Part shown: in pieces, positions 12,913-24,220 of the stretch | Layout: each line of letters starts with the position of its first letter | Position numbering within the stretch: the first letter of the stretch is position 1 | Assembly (NCBI GenBank): GCA_030490835.1 | Contig: CM059973.1 | Coordinates: 59,090,008-59,154,007 of the forward strand | Reading direction: 5' to 3' | DNA: 64,000 nucleotides | Origin: Annona cherimola | Taxonomy: Eukaryota; Streptophyta; Magnoliopsida; Magnoliales; Annonaceae | The notes under the pieces: model-generated | Told to the model about the DNA's origin: nothing | Databases searched by the model: none | The model's input: only the letters and a program-made list of their open reading frames with translations | Made by a program: the position numbers and the translations under genes

Positions 12913-13380
12913 ACTTCCAATACAACTCTCCTTCACCTATGACATTTATTCTTTTTGTACTCATAACATTTAAGAAATTTTCATGGGTCATAATATTTTA
13001 TCTCTAATTTCTCAAACGCCCATGCATGGCTCTCAACCCAATCGAACAACGTGTAGAAATGACGATTTTGCCCCCACCTCGTTATGTAAATAAAGATGAA
13101 ATGAATTCCTATTTTGTTTTCATTATAATTTGAATAAAAGGTACATCAGATCTATTTTACAGAAATATAGTAAGGATTTCATTTGGAGTTTTGTTTACAA
13201 ATAGTGTGGGGGTAAAACCGACATTTGTGCATGTAGTTAACATTTGCTTAGGTTGAAAGTAGCGGCACGAGAGTCTAGGGAATATGAGTAAGTGTTACGG
13301 AAGTCTGGATAATTTATGAAATGTTACGGGTACGATAAAAATAATAACTAAATGGTGTGGGTACGAGCAGAATTTTCCTC
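12913..13380. mobile_element. Long-arm foldback element
   Basis: About 170 bp on each side pair imperfectly: left 'gtactcataacattta', 'gatttctcaaa-like' and 'cgattttgcccccac' against right-arm complements 'gtacccgtaacatttc' and 'cggttttacccccac'. The gap between arms is about 100 bp. No coding capacity. Confidence 0.6.
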
Positions 13381-14499
13381 ATATATATATATATTTAAAA
13401 AAAAAAATTGCATCATCCGTCTGGTTAGATGAATTTGCTTTTGGCTTCCTCCATACTTGCTGAGCTCATCGTTGAACATTTCAGTCCATGACTCATTTGA
13501 TGATGTCGTTCATGTACCCCCATTTGAGGGTATGAGGATCAGACATCGGTGTTAAATCATCTGGATGATTTTACTTTGGTTCCAAACACAGTCCATTCCC
13601 GCACGATTCTTAGTTCATCTTAAGCATGTCCCAACCGCTGCTCTAGTGGTTTGAGCATTTCATTTAAAGATCTGTTTTGCACCCATTGAAGGTATGCATT
13701 CCATCCTTCGGTCAAGTCATATGTGAAGGCCAATTTGAGAGAGTTATTATCTCATTGCAACATTCTCCTTTGAAACCATGATTTTCGGTCCATTTATATC
13801 ATTCCAAATCATCCTTTTGTTATTCAAAATCATCATCCAGAAATCTATTTACACCCATTTCCATATATACATAGTCATGCCTCATTCACATGATACATTG
13901 AATGAAGCCCATCTTCATTCCTTGAGGCCATCAACTAACGGTAATGCCATGCGTTCTTAGTGAAAATGCGCAACCAAATTTGATTTTAAAAAAATTCATC
14001 ATTCTAGATTATTTGAGCATTTAGCCATTGCCCACCATACACTTTCTCATGGTCTCTCATATATACAAGTTATGATGGAATGACGCCTATATATAAGGTC
14101 CATTAGACATATAAGTCCCCACTAGCTTTTCCTCTTCATATTCTATGTAATCTTGAGTTTGTGCTAATTAACCTGGTCTTAGATTTCCGTTAGTGGTTAA
14201 TCACAGCTAGAGTCATTCCAAAGCCATTTTGATTTTTTTTTTTTTTTTTTTTTTTGGAATTAAACCCAGATCTTGCCATAAATGGCATCTCATTCCTTAG
14301 GGGATTTTATGTGTGAAACGTATGTTATTTTCGCACACATAAGGTCAATGTTTTAGGGGAGAAAAATATTTTTTATTTTCATCTGATTGTGTCCATGCGG
14401 ATAATTTTTTGTATTTTAATGCCTTATTGTATACGGTTTAACCACCGTCATTTGGTTAGTAGTCAATCCAAAATAATTTAATGTACTAATTTTACTTTT
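13381..14499. other. No gene; T23 homopolymer at 14233-14255
   Basis: Mixed sequence that may belong to the decayed Athila-like block to its right, but I see no primer site, LTR end or gag motif. The frame 13778-13960 is unrecognised. Confidence 0.4.
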
Positions 14500-14960
14500 T
14501 GTTTTGCTACTAGTATTCATGTATTTGCATGTATAGTACTAACGGCTAATTGCGCATAACTGAGACACATATTTGATTTTGACTAACTTTGCATCAGTTA
14601 AAAAATTTTAATAATTTGCATCATTTAAAAATTTAACACTTCCTTCTTTAACCTCCACATCTACATTTTTTTTTATCTTTATTTTCATTTTTGATCTTAA
14701 CTAGCGTCGTGTCTAACTAGTTAATCCATTAACTCACATTACATATTTAATTTTCACTCTTGTACTTGCACATTTATTTTCCTGCACTTGCAACATATTT
14801 ATTTTCTGCTCTTGCATGTGTATGATTATTCATTAGCTTTGCATGCATTTACTTTTATTTTTTTGTATTTTGCGTGGCGCATATTTTATAATTTTAGGCC
14901 CATTGTAGCATGCTGAAAATTATCATGCTACACGAATTAAATTCATCTTTAGATTATGTT
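14500..14960 (+). mobile_element. Decayed fragment of an Athila-type leader
   Basis: The text parallels the untranslated leader of the young element at about 54775-55230 in the same order: 'ggctaattgcgcataact', 'ttgcatcatttaaaa', 'ccttctttaacc', 'tctaactag', 'gcacatttat', and the final 'tagcatgct' block. No primer site or gag frame is preserved. This is an older relative, not a copy of the element at 52232. Confidence 0.55.
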
Positions 14961-15058
14961 ATACCACTTCATTTCTAATTTTATATTAGCCATCCACCTT
15001 AACATTCTTATTTATATTATATTAATTTTATTAAATATTATTCTTTAATTATCCAACA

Positions 15059-15765
15059 TTTTATCCCGGAGATTTACTGAATATACACACATTTTTACAT
15101 GAAATTCCTTTTATACTCACAGAATTTCAAATATTCCTCTCACATCCATGAATTCCAAGCATTATTCCCCCCATAATCATGCCTTTAAAATGAGAAGTCA
15201 CAGACGTTAATTCTCAATTACAATGATATTTATGCTTATAGTGAAAATGAATTTTTACATTGGCAATTCATCTCACGACAGAACATATGGCAGAAACCAC
15301 AAACATCACAGGCATATAATTTTTCTGATCATCTCTATATATATCCTCCGCTCGCATAAGTTTCAAAAATTCAAAGAAATCATTGCAAAGAAGGAAAATG
15401 TAAAAAAATCATTGGAGCATAAGATTATTACAACTACGACATTGTTGTGCTTCCTCTCTGAATTCTATGCCATCATTCACCAATGATTTATCAAAGTTTT
15501 TTTGGTCGTCTCTTTCTCATATCCTCCATCGATAATATCCAAATTGCCATTTAAGCAAATGCATGGATAGTTTCGGTATTTATTTAATATAAATAATAAA
15601 TAAAATAAAAAATCCAAACGGTAACAAACGGCTAGTAATGACACGAGTATTAGGGGAATAATGGGTAAAATTCGTTAGTATAAAAGGAATATTTGAAAAT
15701 CCTTGAGTATAAGAGGAATTTTAGATAAAATACGTGAGTATATTTAAAAATTCCCCTTTTATCCC
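15059..15765. mobile_element. Mutator-like non-autonomous element with exact 9-bp TSD
   Basis: The 9-bp direct repeat ttttatccc (15059-15067 and 15757-15765) flanks a 689-bp element starting GGAG and ending CCCC. Imperfect terminal inverted repeats of about 140 bp contain 'aattccttttatactcac' on the left and its diverged complement on the right. Long inverted ends with a 9-bp duplication are the Mutator/MULE hallmark. An 87-codon open frame in the centre has no transposase motif. Confidence 0.75.
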
Positions 15766-15833
15766 ATATATTATAACTAGTCTAATCATTTTCCTTAATT
15801 CAAACTCAAGAAATACCTTTATGAAACTCATTT

Positions 15834-16260
15834 TCTATTAACCCTTTACATTTTTAATATCTTAATAATTAATGAAAATCCAATGCATCTATTGTATTTA
15901 GTTTCATATGTATTATTATAAAAACTCTTTCGTTTATTTAGTATAGTTACGAATGAAACCCACTTAAAAATGTATAAAATCAACTTAATAAAATAGTTAA
16001 TACTAAATATCAAATTTAAATTAATATTTTCAAAATATAAACTATCCAAATATCATTAGTATGTGGATAAATAATTCTATAAAATATTATTACATTATAG
16101 TATCTATTCGAATGAATCTAAGTATTTTTCTTAATTTACATGAATATATATTTTTCAATAAATGAATCTCATGCATATACTTGATTTAGATGAAACTTAA
16201 TCTTTTAACTAAAGAAATGACATTACATTCAATGGCCATATAAAATTCCTTTAAGTAATC
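15834..16260. repeat. Dispersed repeat family B, copy 1
   Basis: Shares ordered words with copies at 21944, 30050 and 30871: 'tattgtattta', 'gtataaaatcaa', 'taataaaata', 'ggataaataattctata', 'aaatattattaca', 'gatgaaact'. The right end appears truncated relative to the others. Confidence 0.6.
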
Positions 16261-16757
16261 AACGATTTCTTCCATTCTATTTAGATACTATTAACAATAT
16301 CTTGCTTAATTTTTTCATTTTCTTGAACTATTAATCTTTAATACTGGAAGTATTTAGTTCTTAATTCTACTACACCTAAAAGAATTTTTGGTTCATATAT
16401 TAAGTTGTGCTAATTTCAAATCATATATCCTCTTTTTGTGAAATTAGAATAATTACAGAACGGAAGTAAAAAGGAATCATAATGGATCTACTCCCCTTTA
16501 ACCTCCAATCAAGCACGCCATAAACATGTAACGATTTTTTCATGTGCGCTGTTCAAGTAACAAGATCGATATCAAATATCTTGCAGTACATGCTTATATC
16601 CATAACATTAATACGTCCTTTAAACAGAGCAGTCATACTTCAGCAAAATACAAGTACTTCATGCACTTATGAATTATGATGTATCGGTAACAAGCACCTT
16701 TATACACTACACAAATCGGCTACAAAGGAGAATCTGACCTCTTTCTCCCTCTCCAGA
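16261..16757 (-). other. Intergenic DNA and likely 3' UTR of the aleurain-type gene
   Basis: Coding sequence ends at 16758. Downstream on the minus strand the first 200 bases or so are less AT-rich and plausibly transcribed. I see no perfect AATAAA, only AT-rich near matches, so the polyadenylation site is not fixed. Confidence 0.4.
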
Positions 16758-19700
16758 TTACTCCGCAGCTACGATAGGATAGGACGAGCACGTAGCAACA
16801 CCTGCAAAAGAATATGTTGAAGGTCTTAGACAACACTGTTTATGATTAATCTGCAGTTTTGGAAAGTGCATCAAGCAGCAGTACCCAATTCAAGCTAGAA
16901 ACATACCACACATGTTCTTTCCCAACTCCATCTTGAAGTAGCCGTCAACGCCCCAGTCACCACCCCATGAGTTCTTGACCAGCCAGTAAGGGACATCATT
17001 CTCTACTCCATAGCCAACAGCCAGGACAGCATGATTTACATCCTACCGCAGCAGTCAAATAAGAATAATTAGCTCTGGGGTAACACATTCTACTGGTGGA
17101 TAGGAAAGGATCACTCCAGGCTCAACTCACCAACGGCGTGCTGCCGCAAGTTTTGCTGGTGTAAACCCCTCCCTTGTACAGTCTGAAATCATGCACCACC
17201 TGGAATGCAACACTCACAGGACGGACCAAACCCACGGCTTGCTTCAGCTCATCTTCGGAACCCTGGCAGCAGCAGAAGCAATGAAGCAGGTTATAATGTG
17301 GCAGCAGCACTTCCTCGATGATTGGCCAATGGTCATGACTTAAAAGGTTTGGTTGCATCCCAATCGTTGTTTGTTGAAAAGTAAAATTGCAGTTTATTTG
17401 CAAGGAAATTGTCCAGTTCACTCTAGCAAAGCACAGGGGCTTACCTCAGTAATGTTGACGGAATCGATGACTTTCACACCAACATTCTTCTCCTCGAATC
17501 TGCAGATACCATTGACTCCAGCATATGGGTACGACTCCTCTGTATCTAGACCGCCATTGTACTTGATGTATTCAAATGCCTGCGAAGGTAGCCCACCATT
17601 GCAACCAAAATTGTTGAATGCTGTGGCGCAGTCAACTAGCTGTTGCTCTGATAAGGATATGGGCTTTCCTGTTGCCTGAGTATAGGCTGCTTCTAAAGCT
17701 CCAGTTGTGCTGCAACACAAGTGTAAATTTATCATTGAACATGGAGTGAGAAGTATTAATTGGTTTCCACACATCGTTGAAGCAAGCCATTTGGGGATGG
17801 ACTTGATCAAATGCTAAACAATAGTAATGAACAGTCTTGATGTTTGATAAAGCAGGCTCTGACTGTACTCAGATAATCTATTTTCAGGTTGATCTGGAAA
17901 AATATCAAGCTGAAAAGCCCTGTGCCATTTTGATAATTGATTGGCTTAGGATCACATACCTGAATGTCCAACAGGATCCACAATGGCCTTGGTTTTTCAC
18001 TGGGCTGACAATTCCATCCTTCCTCCAATCTTTCTGTAAATAACATAATATCAATTGGAAAAAACTCTCTTCATTAAAGAACCAGTTGACTCAAGAATCC
18101 ATCATCATGAGCACACACATTAACGGGATTAGAAGTGTCTTTTCCAGAACTTTCTTGGTATCTTTACTGTCTAGGAAACAGGCTCACTGACTAATGTCAT
18201 TTAGAAGACACAAAGCACAATAACATCAAAAAGGTAAGCTGAAGTTTATAAGAAATTACAGTTTCAGGCAGAACTTGGCTGCTTAGCTTATGAGTTCCCT
18301 TGGTGGCAGAGCAGTTCTGGGAAGCTCCAAGATAATGTGCTCGGAATTCATTCCAGCTCAAATCAGCAAATTCTGAAACAAATTCAATGACACGTGTTAA
18401 TGCAACCAGAAATATTTAGACAAAAACGAGTAACAAAAACAATAATAAAAAAAAAAAAGCTGTTTCCTCCTATGTTTTTATCCATCATTGAAAAATTGCA
18501 TTAGGTTATAAAAGCTGGTTTTTGGGAAGAAGAAATGGCGTCTGAGGAAGCCAGTTTTGAGAGGATAAGCAGCTTGCAGCTTCATATGGTAATGATGAGA
18601 CTTCAAATTCTGGCAGGCTTTTCACGAATATGCCTACAAAATTACATCTATATTGCATGTGTGTCCCTTAGTTTGATAAACTAGCTAATATGCCGACATA
18701 GTATACATGAAATTGCAACTGTATCCCTTTTATCAAAGTTTTCCCATATTCCGTTAAAATTTTTTCTAAGAAATAACAAAAATGCCCCTGTCCAAATCAC
18801 TCATACTAATATTAAAATAAATATATTTGTATTTGGAACATGTTTTTATCATAATTATAATGAAATGTTTGTTGACAACGATACAAATATTTCTAATTCT
18901 TTTCAAGGATGTGGGGAAGGGCATTTATGTGATTTCAATATAATAAGGGCTTTTTTCTTATTTTTAACAAAATTTTAACTGAATAACAAAACCTTAATAA
19001 AAAAGACATGATTGCAATTTCATTCAAATTTTGTAAACATATTTGCTAATTTATCAAACTAAGGAGCATGCATGCAATAACCCTCAACTTGATAGAGCAA
19101 AATCTCAAATCTATTCCAAAACATGAAACAGGGTTCTCTAATCAAGCATGGAGGATGCCTAAAAAAAAAGTGGAAAAAATTTGTGAATTTTTTTTTAAAA
19201 AGCCGAGAAAGTGATATGATATGATAAGGATAATGATTCGAAATTTTTTTTTAAAAAAAAATAGATAGGGTAATTGTATGGAAAAGTGTGAAAAATGATT
19301 AGAATACAAGTATAATAATAGAAAAAATTAGGTAGTTACAAATTTAAGGAGGGTAGGAATTAGTGGGAAAGGTCTGTTTGTGAGTTTCGCATAATGATTA
19401 AACCGGTCAGATTATGAACTTATCTAGTTTAGCCACTGGTGTGATTTCAAGAATATTGTGTGGGCCATCTGCGACAAATCTAGCCGAATGATTTCATGCC
19501 TGTTTGATTGCACAGCTACATCGAGTTATCATGCTCTTTGCACGATAAAACATGCTTGAGCTAAAAGAATGGTTTGTTAAGCTCCAAATTTTAATTTGAA
19601 ACGAACATCCCAAAAGCGTCTAAAAGCACAATTACACAGAAGCAAAAGAATTTGAGATTGCGAGCAAAAGCCAAAAACAGCGTTATCAACATTAAAGCAG

Positions 19701-20913
19701 CTGCATAAAAATAGGCCAAACAGACCCTTAGTTGGTTGCCACGTTGGTGCACTGGTGGGAAAAAGAAAACGCGGATGAAACGTCAAAAAAAGAGGCTCAG
19801 CTCAGCAAGAGGGCCAATTAATATCTGCAAAGGGCCATGCATTTTTTCAAAACGAAAAAAGCACTTTGAAAAGTTTAAAGATTATTTTATTAAATAAAAT
19901 ACCAAAAACCTTCTACGCTTACGGATAAGCTAAAATTTGTTGATCTTTTAAAGCGCGCGATTAAATAGGCTTATGCAGTGCGTAACCCAAATATCAATCA
20001 TATTCTTCTCTAATATCTCAATTAAGACAAAACATAAATGTAAGAGAATACAATAAAAAATCATCCAATTGATTAAAACACCCAATAAAGAGAATTTTGG
20101 AATATCTTTTTTCTGTAAATTAATAATTGATACACGACACTCGACTCAGAAATCTATTTATATTAACTGAGATAGTAATAACGCATAAGTTAGTCACCTC
20201 ATTAAAACAAAAATTCTACCGAAAAATAAATATTTTTTTATACAAATTTTCCTCATCCCAAAAAAATTTCACTATTTTACAGCCCAACGCAGAGATAATA
20301 CTGAAAACAACTTTCATACGGTACCACCAAACGCTAATCCATCAGCAGCATCTCTTACCCTACTCTTCTGAAGAGCTGAAAATTTAGGGTTAGTGGCGAA
20401 ATTTACTCACTGTTCACACCGAGCTTGTAAGGCAAGTTCTGCTTGTTGGTGGAACGGATGAGTTCCAAACTCTCCACAAATATGCCGAATCTGCGCTTGA
20501 TCTCCTCTACCGAGTGATACCGCTTGCCATACCTGAAATCCAAATTCATCAAATCAAATACTCGAGATCACATTATCTTCTCTCCAGACATGATCAATCG
20601 ATCGATCAATCGACAGATCATAAAGCCTGCAAGACGACAGTAATCCGATCATCCAAAAAGAGAATGATCGGCCGGCGGTGATCAGAGTGAGAGATGAAGG
20701 AGATGAAGAGTGGAGACATGGATGGGACCTGGCGGCGAAGCGTACGAAGGTGAGCGCGTGGCGAGTTTGGCCGAGTACTTGGAGGAGAGGGGATTGGAGA
20801 TCGGTGACAAGGCGGAGGGGATTCTCCTCCTCCCCGTCGTCGACGCCGGAGCCGCCACGTGCGGCGACGACAAGGCAGAGGAAGAAGAGACAAGCGATGC
20901 GGAGGCGAGCCAT
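16758..20913 (-). CDS. ALP: Aleurain-type vacuolar cysteine protease (cathepsin H-like), 8 exons
   Basis: Papain-family (C1A) protease, predicted 356 aa. Exons on the minus strand: 20913-20729, 20532-20411, 18372-18260, 18033-17960, 17709-17445, 17262-17131, 17042-16907, 16801-16758. All introns are GT-AG, and the frame joins without a break. Residues 1-20 form a signal peptide. NPLR (31-34) matches the NPIR-type vacuolar sorting signal. The pro-region has an ERFNIN-like motif (E72, R76, F80, S83, I87, N91) and G100-V-N-K-F-A-D106. QNCSAT (121-126) is the cathepsin H mini-chain that in this family confers aminopeptidase activity. Catalytic residues: Q155, C161 in CGSCW, H301 in VNHAV, N321 in KNSWG. 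The protein ends [11 protein letters not shown]-glycosylation sequons are at N122 and N250. Oddities: S83 replaces the usual Asn of ERFNIN, and the intron 1 donor is weak (AG|GTCCCA). The ATG at 20913 was chosen because it starts the signal peptide; an upstream in-frame ATG would add a non-conserved leader. Confidence 0.95.
18647..19084. mobile_element. Foldback element inside intron 2 of the aleurain-type gene
   Basis: The left arm (18647-18770) and right arm (18960-19084) are imperfect inverted repeats. 'tattgcatgtgtgtccctta' pairs with the complement of 'aaggagcatgcatgcaata', followed by 'gtttgataaa' / 'tttatcaaac' and 'gttaaaatttt' / 'aaaattttaac'. It accounts for about 440 bp of the 2038-bp intron. 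No coding capacity. Confidence 0.65.
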
Positions 20914-20980
20914 CTCTTGCTGCTCTGTTGACTGCTCCGCTCTGTTTCCAAGATGAATGGAAGTGGGGGGCAAGGATGGC

Positions 20981-20990
20981 GTATTTATTC
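20981..20990 (-). promoter_or_regulatory. ALP: Candidate TATA box of the aleurain-type gene
   Basis: On the minus strand the sequence reads GAATAAATAC about 70 bp upstream of the start codon, next to an inverted CCAAT (plus 20990-20994). This would give a short 5' UTR of roughly 40 bp. The weak consensus limits confidence. Confidence 0.4.
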
Positions 20991-21350
20991 CAATTTCCAA
21001 ATGCGCTGTACGACCAACAAACATCCCCATACCAGAAAGAAAAAAACAATTTCTCCTCGATCATGCAATCTTAGCTGTAAATACAGGATTTCTTGATCTG
21101 TAAAACTGATTGCCGTTGTGATCTTTATCTGTTGGACGGTGCGGATGATGACCAGAAGCTGATTCAGCTTTTTCTAAATCTGGATCGTACCCTGCACTCA
21201 TCCGACGCCGCTGTAACTGAGACGGAATATTTGTCCATCTCAGCTCACTATAGTCAGCGCGATCGGCGGGTCCGAGGGTCTTCTATCAAAATCCGAGTAG
21301 CTTTGAGGGTTGGGGATAAAATGATAAAATCTTAATTTAACCTTGACGAC

Positions 21351-21406
21351 TGATCATTTACGACCGGTCGGAAATCCGGTGATTTCCGACCGGTCGTAGA
21401 AGATCA
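21351..21406. repeat. Near-perfect hairpin, 26-bp arms with 4-nt loop
   Basis: Arms 21351-21376 and 21381-21406 pair with two mismatches. The inner 17 bp (acgaccggtcggaaatc and its complement) are perfect around the loop cggt. It lies about 440 bp upstream of the aleurain-type start codon. The 'gaccggtcggaaat' wording resembles terminal sequence of CACTA-type elements, so a transposon footprint is one explanation. Confidence 0.9.
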
Positions 21407-21943
21407 GGCCTCTTTAACCTTACAGTTCATACTTATTTTTCGAACCTAACCGAATCCGAAATTAAACATATAAAAATCGGTTGAGTTTGAGTTAAAAATC
21501 TAGCTAATCTACAGTTAGGTGAAAAATAAACAAAAAATAGAGAAAAAGAATATTTTATATGTTCAAAAATTTTATTAGTTGGTTAACATTACTAAGGATT
21601 AGAAGTTTCTATTTATACGGTATAAACATATAGATCCAAAAATTTTCCATAATATAAATAAAATTTTAAAAGAACTTGATTAGAATCACGATAATAAGTA
21701 GCATTCATATGCGTAAAATTTAATTTTTAATATTTTATGTCTACATTTGGCCTTTATTTTAGTATGCATGATTTTTGTATTGATAAACATATAATATTAA
21801 AAATATTTTTAATTGATTCATTAATCTTAAAATATAAAAAATATATTAAAATAAAAGTAACTCTTTTTACCACAAATATCTTACGGTTCATGAATTATAT
21901 AATAACACAATTATTGAATCAGTCTCGCTTCCGTAAAACCTCT
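21407..21943. other. AT-rich, no recognisable feature
   Basis: Very AT-rich with no domain-bearing frame. The 82-codon frame at 21737-21985 runs into family B repeat sequence and is not credited. Confidence 0.5.
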
Positions 21944-22415
21944 TTTCTATGTAACCCTTTTCATTTTCAGTATATAGATGTCTGATAAAAAAATATATTC
22001 CATTTATTATGTTTAGCATAACTTATATTATTATGAAAATCTTTTCATTTGTCTAATATCGCTTTATATTTGTTCCATCTATAAACATATAAAATTGATA
22101 TAATAAAATAATTTAACGCTAAATATTAATTTTTTTCAGTAACATTTTTAACATCTAAACCATCTAAAATATTATTATTATATGGATAAATGATTATATA
22201 AAGTATTACTACATTCCAATATATATATAAATGAATCTAAATATTTTTCCTAATTTACACGTGAATATATCTATTTTTGAGCAAATCTAACTTATGCACG
22301 TATTAAATTTGGATGAAACTTAGTCTCATAATTAAACAAATGATGTTAAATAAAATGAATGATCGAATTTTCTATCGAATATCAAAATCTTAAAATTTGA
22401 GGGGTTATATGAAAC
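21944..22415. repeat. Dispersed repeat family B, copy 2, with recognisable inverted ends
   Basis: Starts near 'ctatgtaacccttttcat' and ends near 'aaatttgaggggttatat'. The two ends are imperfect inverted repeats of about 22 bp. The body follows the family order seen in the copies at 15834, 30050 and 30871. Non-coding. Confidence 0.6.
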
Positions 22416-24087
22416 TGCTACCTACCGTATAACTCAAAAACGAGCCCGAGATTGAATAACCTTATTTTAAAGCATTAATGTTTAATTAATGCCTATGTAT
22501 TCTATGATTCCACGTGTCGATCTTGAAGTAATATTCCATGTGCCAATCTTGAAATTCTATTTCATGTAATCGATATTGTATGTTATACAATAATATTCAA
22601 ATAATCTATCTTATATGATTTTTTTATAATATAAAACTGGGTCAAGTGCCTGACTGTCATATAATTTTTTTTCATAATATAAAATTAGGTCAAGTGCCCG
22701 CCTCTTTATCCATGGTTTTCAATTTCAAACTCTTTTTTCATCCCACGTGCTCTAATCTGGTCAGGAACAGGAATTATCACTCTAAATAAAACTCATATTA
22801 AATGGGCCCATTACGAGGAACATTCGAAAAAAGAATTTTTGGGTAATTTAAAAGTATCTCTTATATTTTAATAAATGAAAATACAGGAAAATGCATTTAT
22901 ATTAAAAAAATTATAAATATGTTTCAATTAAATGATTTATTTAATTTGAGGAATATTCTTAAAAATAATTTTTTTTGGTATTTTGAAGTCATATTCTTGC
23001 ACTTTTTATTTTATTATTTACAAGGGTATTTTCAACCCTTTTAATATTTTTTAAAAAGAGTTAAGTTTTGTACATATACTTGTAATTTTAAGTAAATCTT
23101 GCAGGTACAAATGCAAATTTTCAAACATGGCGATGCACTTATAATTTTGTTTAAACCTTATATATTATGTACAGAATCTATAGACGCAAAACACTTTTCT
23201 ATGGTCTCCAAATTATTTAACACTCCTAATTGCTCACTCGCCTACCTAGATCTTTTTTATTAATGACTTGAACTTTTCGTAAAATTAAGTTGATAATAAA
23301 CTAACGACGGAAACTTTATACAAAATAAGTTTCTATGCAAAATTATTTACTATTTAGTTTACCCATCTCATATACATGCCCGTGCATATTCTAATTTATT
23401 AATAGAAAATTGAAAAGATAAGGATTAGACGATTGTTGAAGCAACACATGCTGAGTAGGAGGGCTTTTTTTATCACCATGAAACGGTATGCAACTTGTGG
23501 GCTTTAATTTCTTCATTTTTTCAACATGGACTCCTCTCGAATTTCCATATTTTAAAATTTTTTAAAATTCAAACCTTGTAACTTAAAATTATTTTTACCA
23601 ATAAAAAATGAACTTGGTTGAAAACTTTTATACTTTGGCCGTGTTCGACAACAATAAAAATATTTTAAACTAAAAATTTTCAATTTAAAATATTTTACTC
23701 TCCACAACTAACTATTTTTTAATTATTTCTTTGCATTTTCTTATATAACTACCTTATTTTTTAATCATTTTTACATAACTAAACATACAATTAATTCATT
23801 TATTTTAACTTTATTCTCTTTATTCCTCGTCATTACCCTATCATATCACATTATTTTCTATCAATTCAAAAATTTTATCATTTCTCAATTAAAATAATTT
23901 TAATATCATACAAATATACATAGAAAAGTAAGAATGGATAACTTGAATCTGAAAAATTAAAAGGAAATCCAAAAAGTACACCTAGTTTCAAAAAAGCAAA
24001 GCACCTAGCATGAGATATAGGGATTTTTTTTATGAAGGATTAACAATAAAACCGTGAAATTTTTTTCCCTTAATTCCAAACTAAGGT
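22416..24087. other. AT-rich; short duplications and a family A copy at 23640-23930
   Basis: Near 22620-22700 a phrase of about 53 bp containing 'ggtcaagtgcc' is tandemly duplicated. The interval 23640-23930 shares 'ttattttaactttattctc' and 'ccctatcatatcac' with family A copies near 33 kb. The rest is featureless. Confidence 0.4.
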
Positions 24088-24220
24088 AGTCATCTTTTTT
24101 TTGAATGTGGTTCCTGGTTCGATGACCTGGGACAAGCTCTATCCCACGTTTGAACATGAGACCGGGGCGTAAATGCCAAGTGCATCAACAATGCACTACG
24201 GGTGTGGGTGAAGTAATCTT
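24088..24220 (-). mobile_element. Short SINE-like element (family II), about 115 bp
   Basis: Flanks agtcatctt and agtaatctt agree at 8 of 9 positions. The 115-bp body has a T-run at its left end (a poly-A tail on the minus strand) and a B-box-like 'tgttcaaacgtggga' (plus 24142-24156). Body length and polarity match the copies at 10548 and 32148, but sequence divergence is high. Confidence 0.5.

Noticed and set aside
15223..15486. 87-codon frame inside the Mutator-like element as a transposase remnant
   Set aside because: It has no DDE, zinc-finger or MURA-like motif.
20554..21074. Several overlapping frames on both strands around the first exon of the aleurain-type gene as separate genes
   Set aside because: They are GC-rich shadows of exon 1; only the minus frame with the signal peptide and homology is real.
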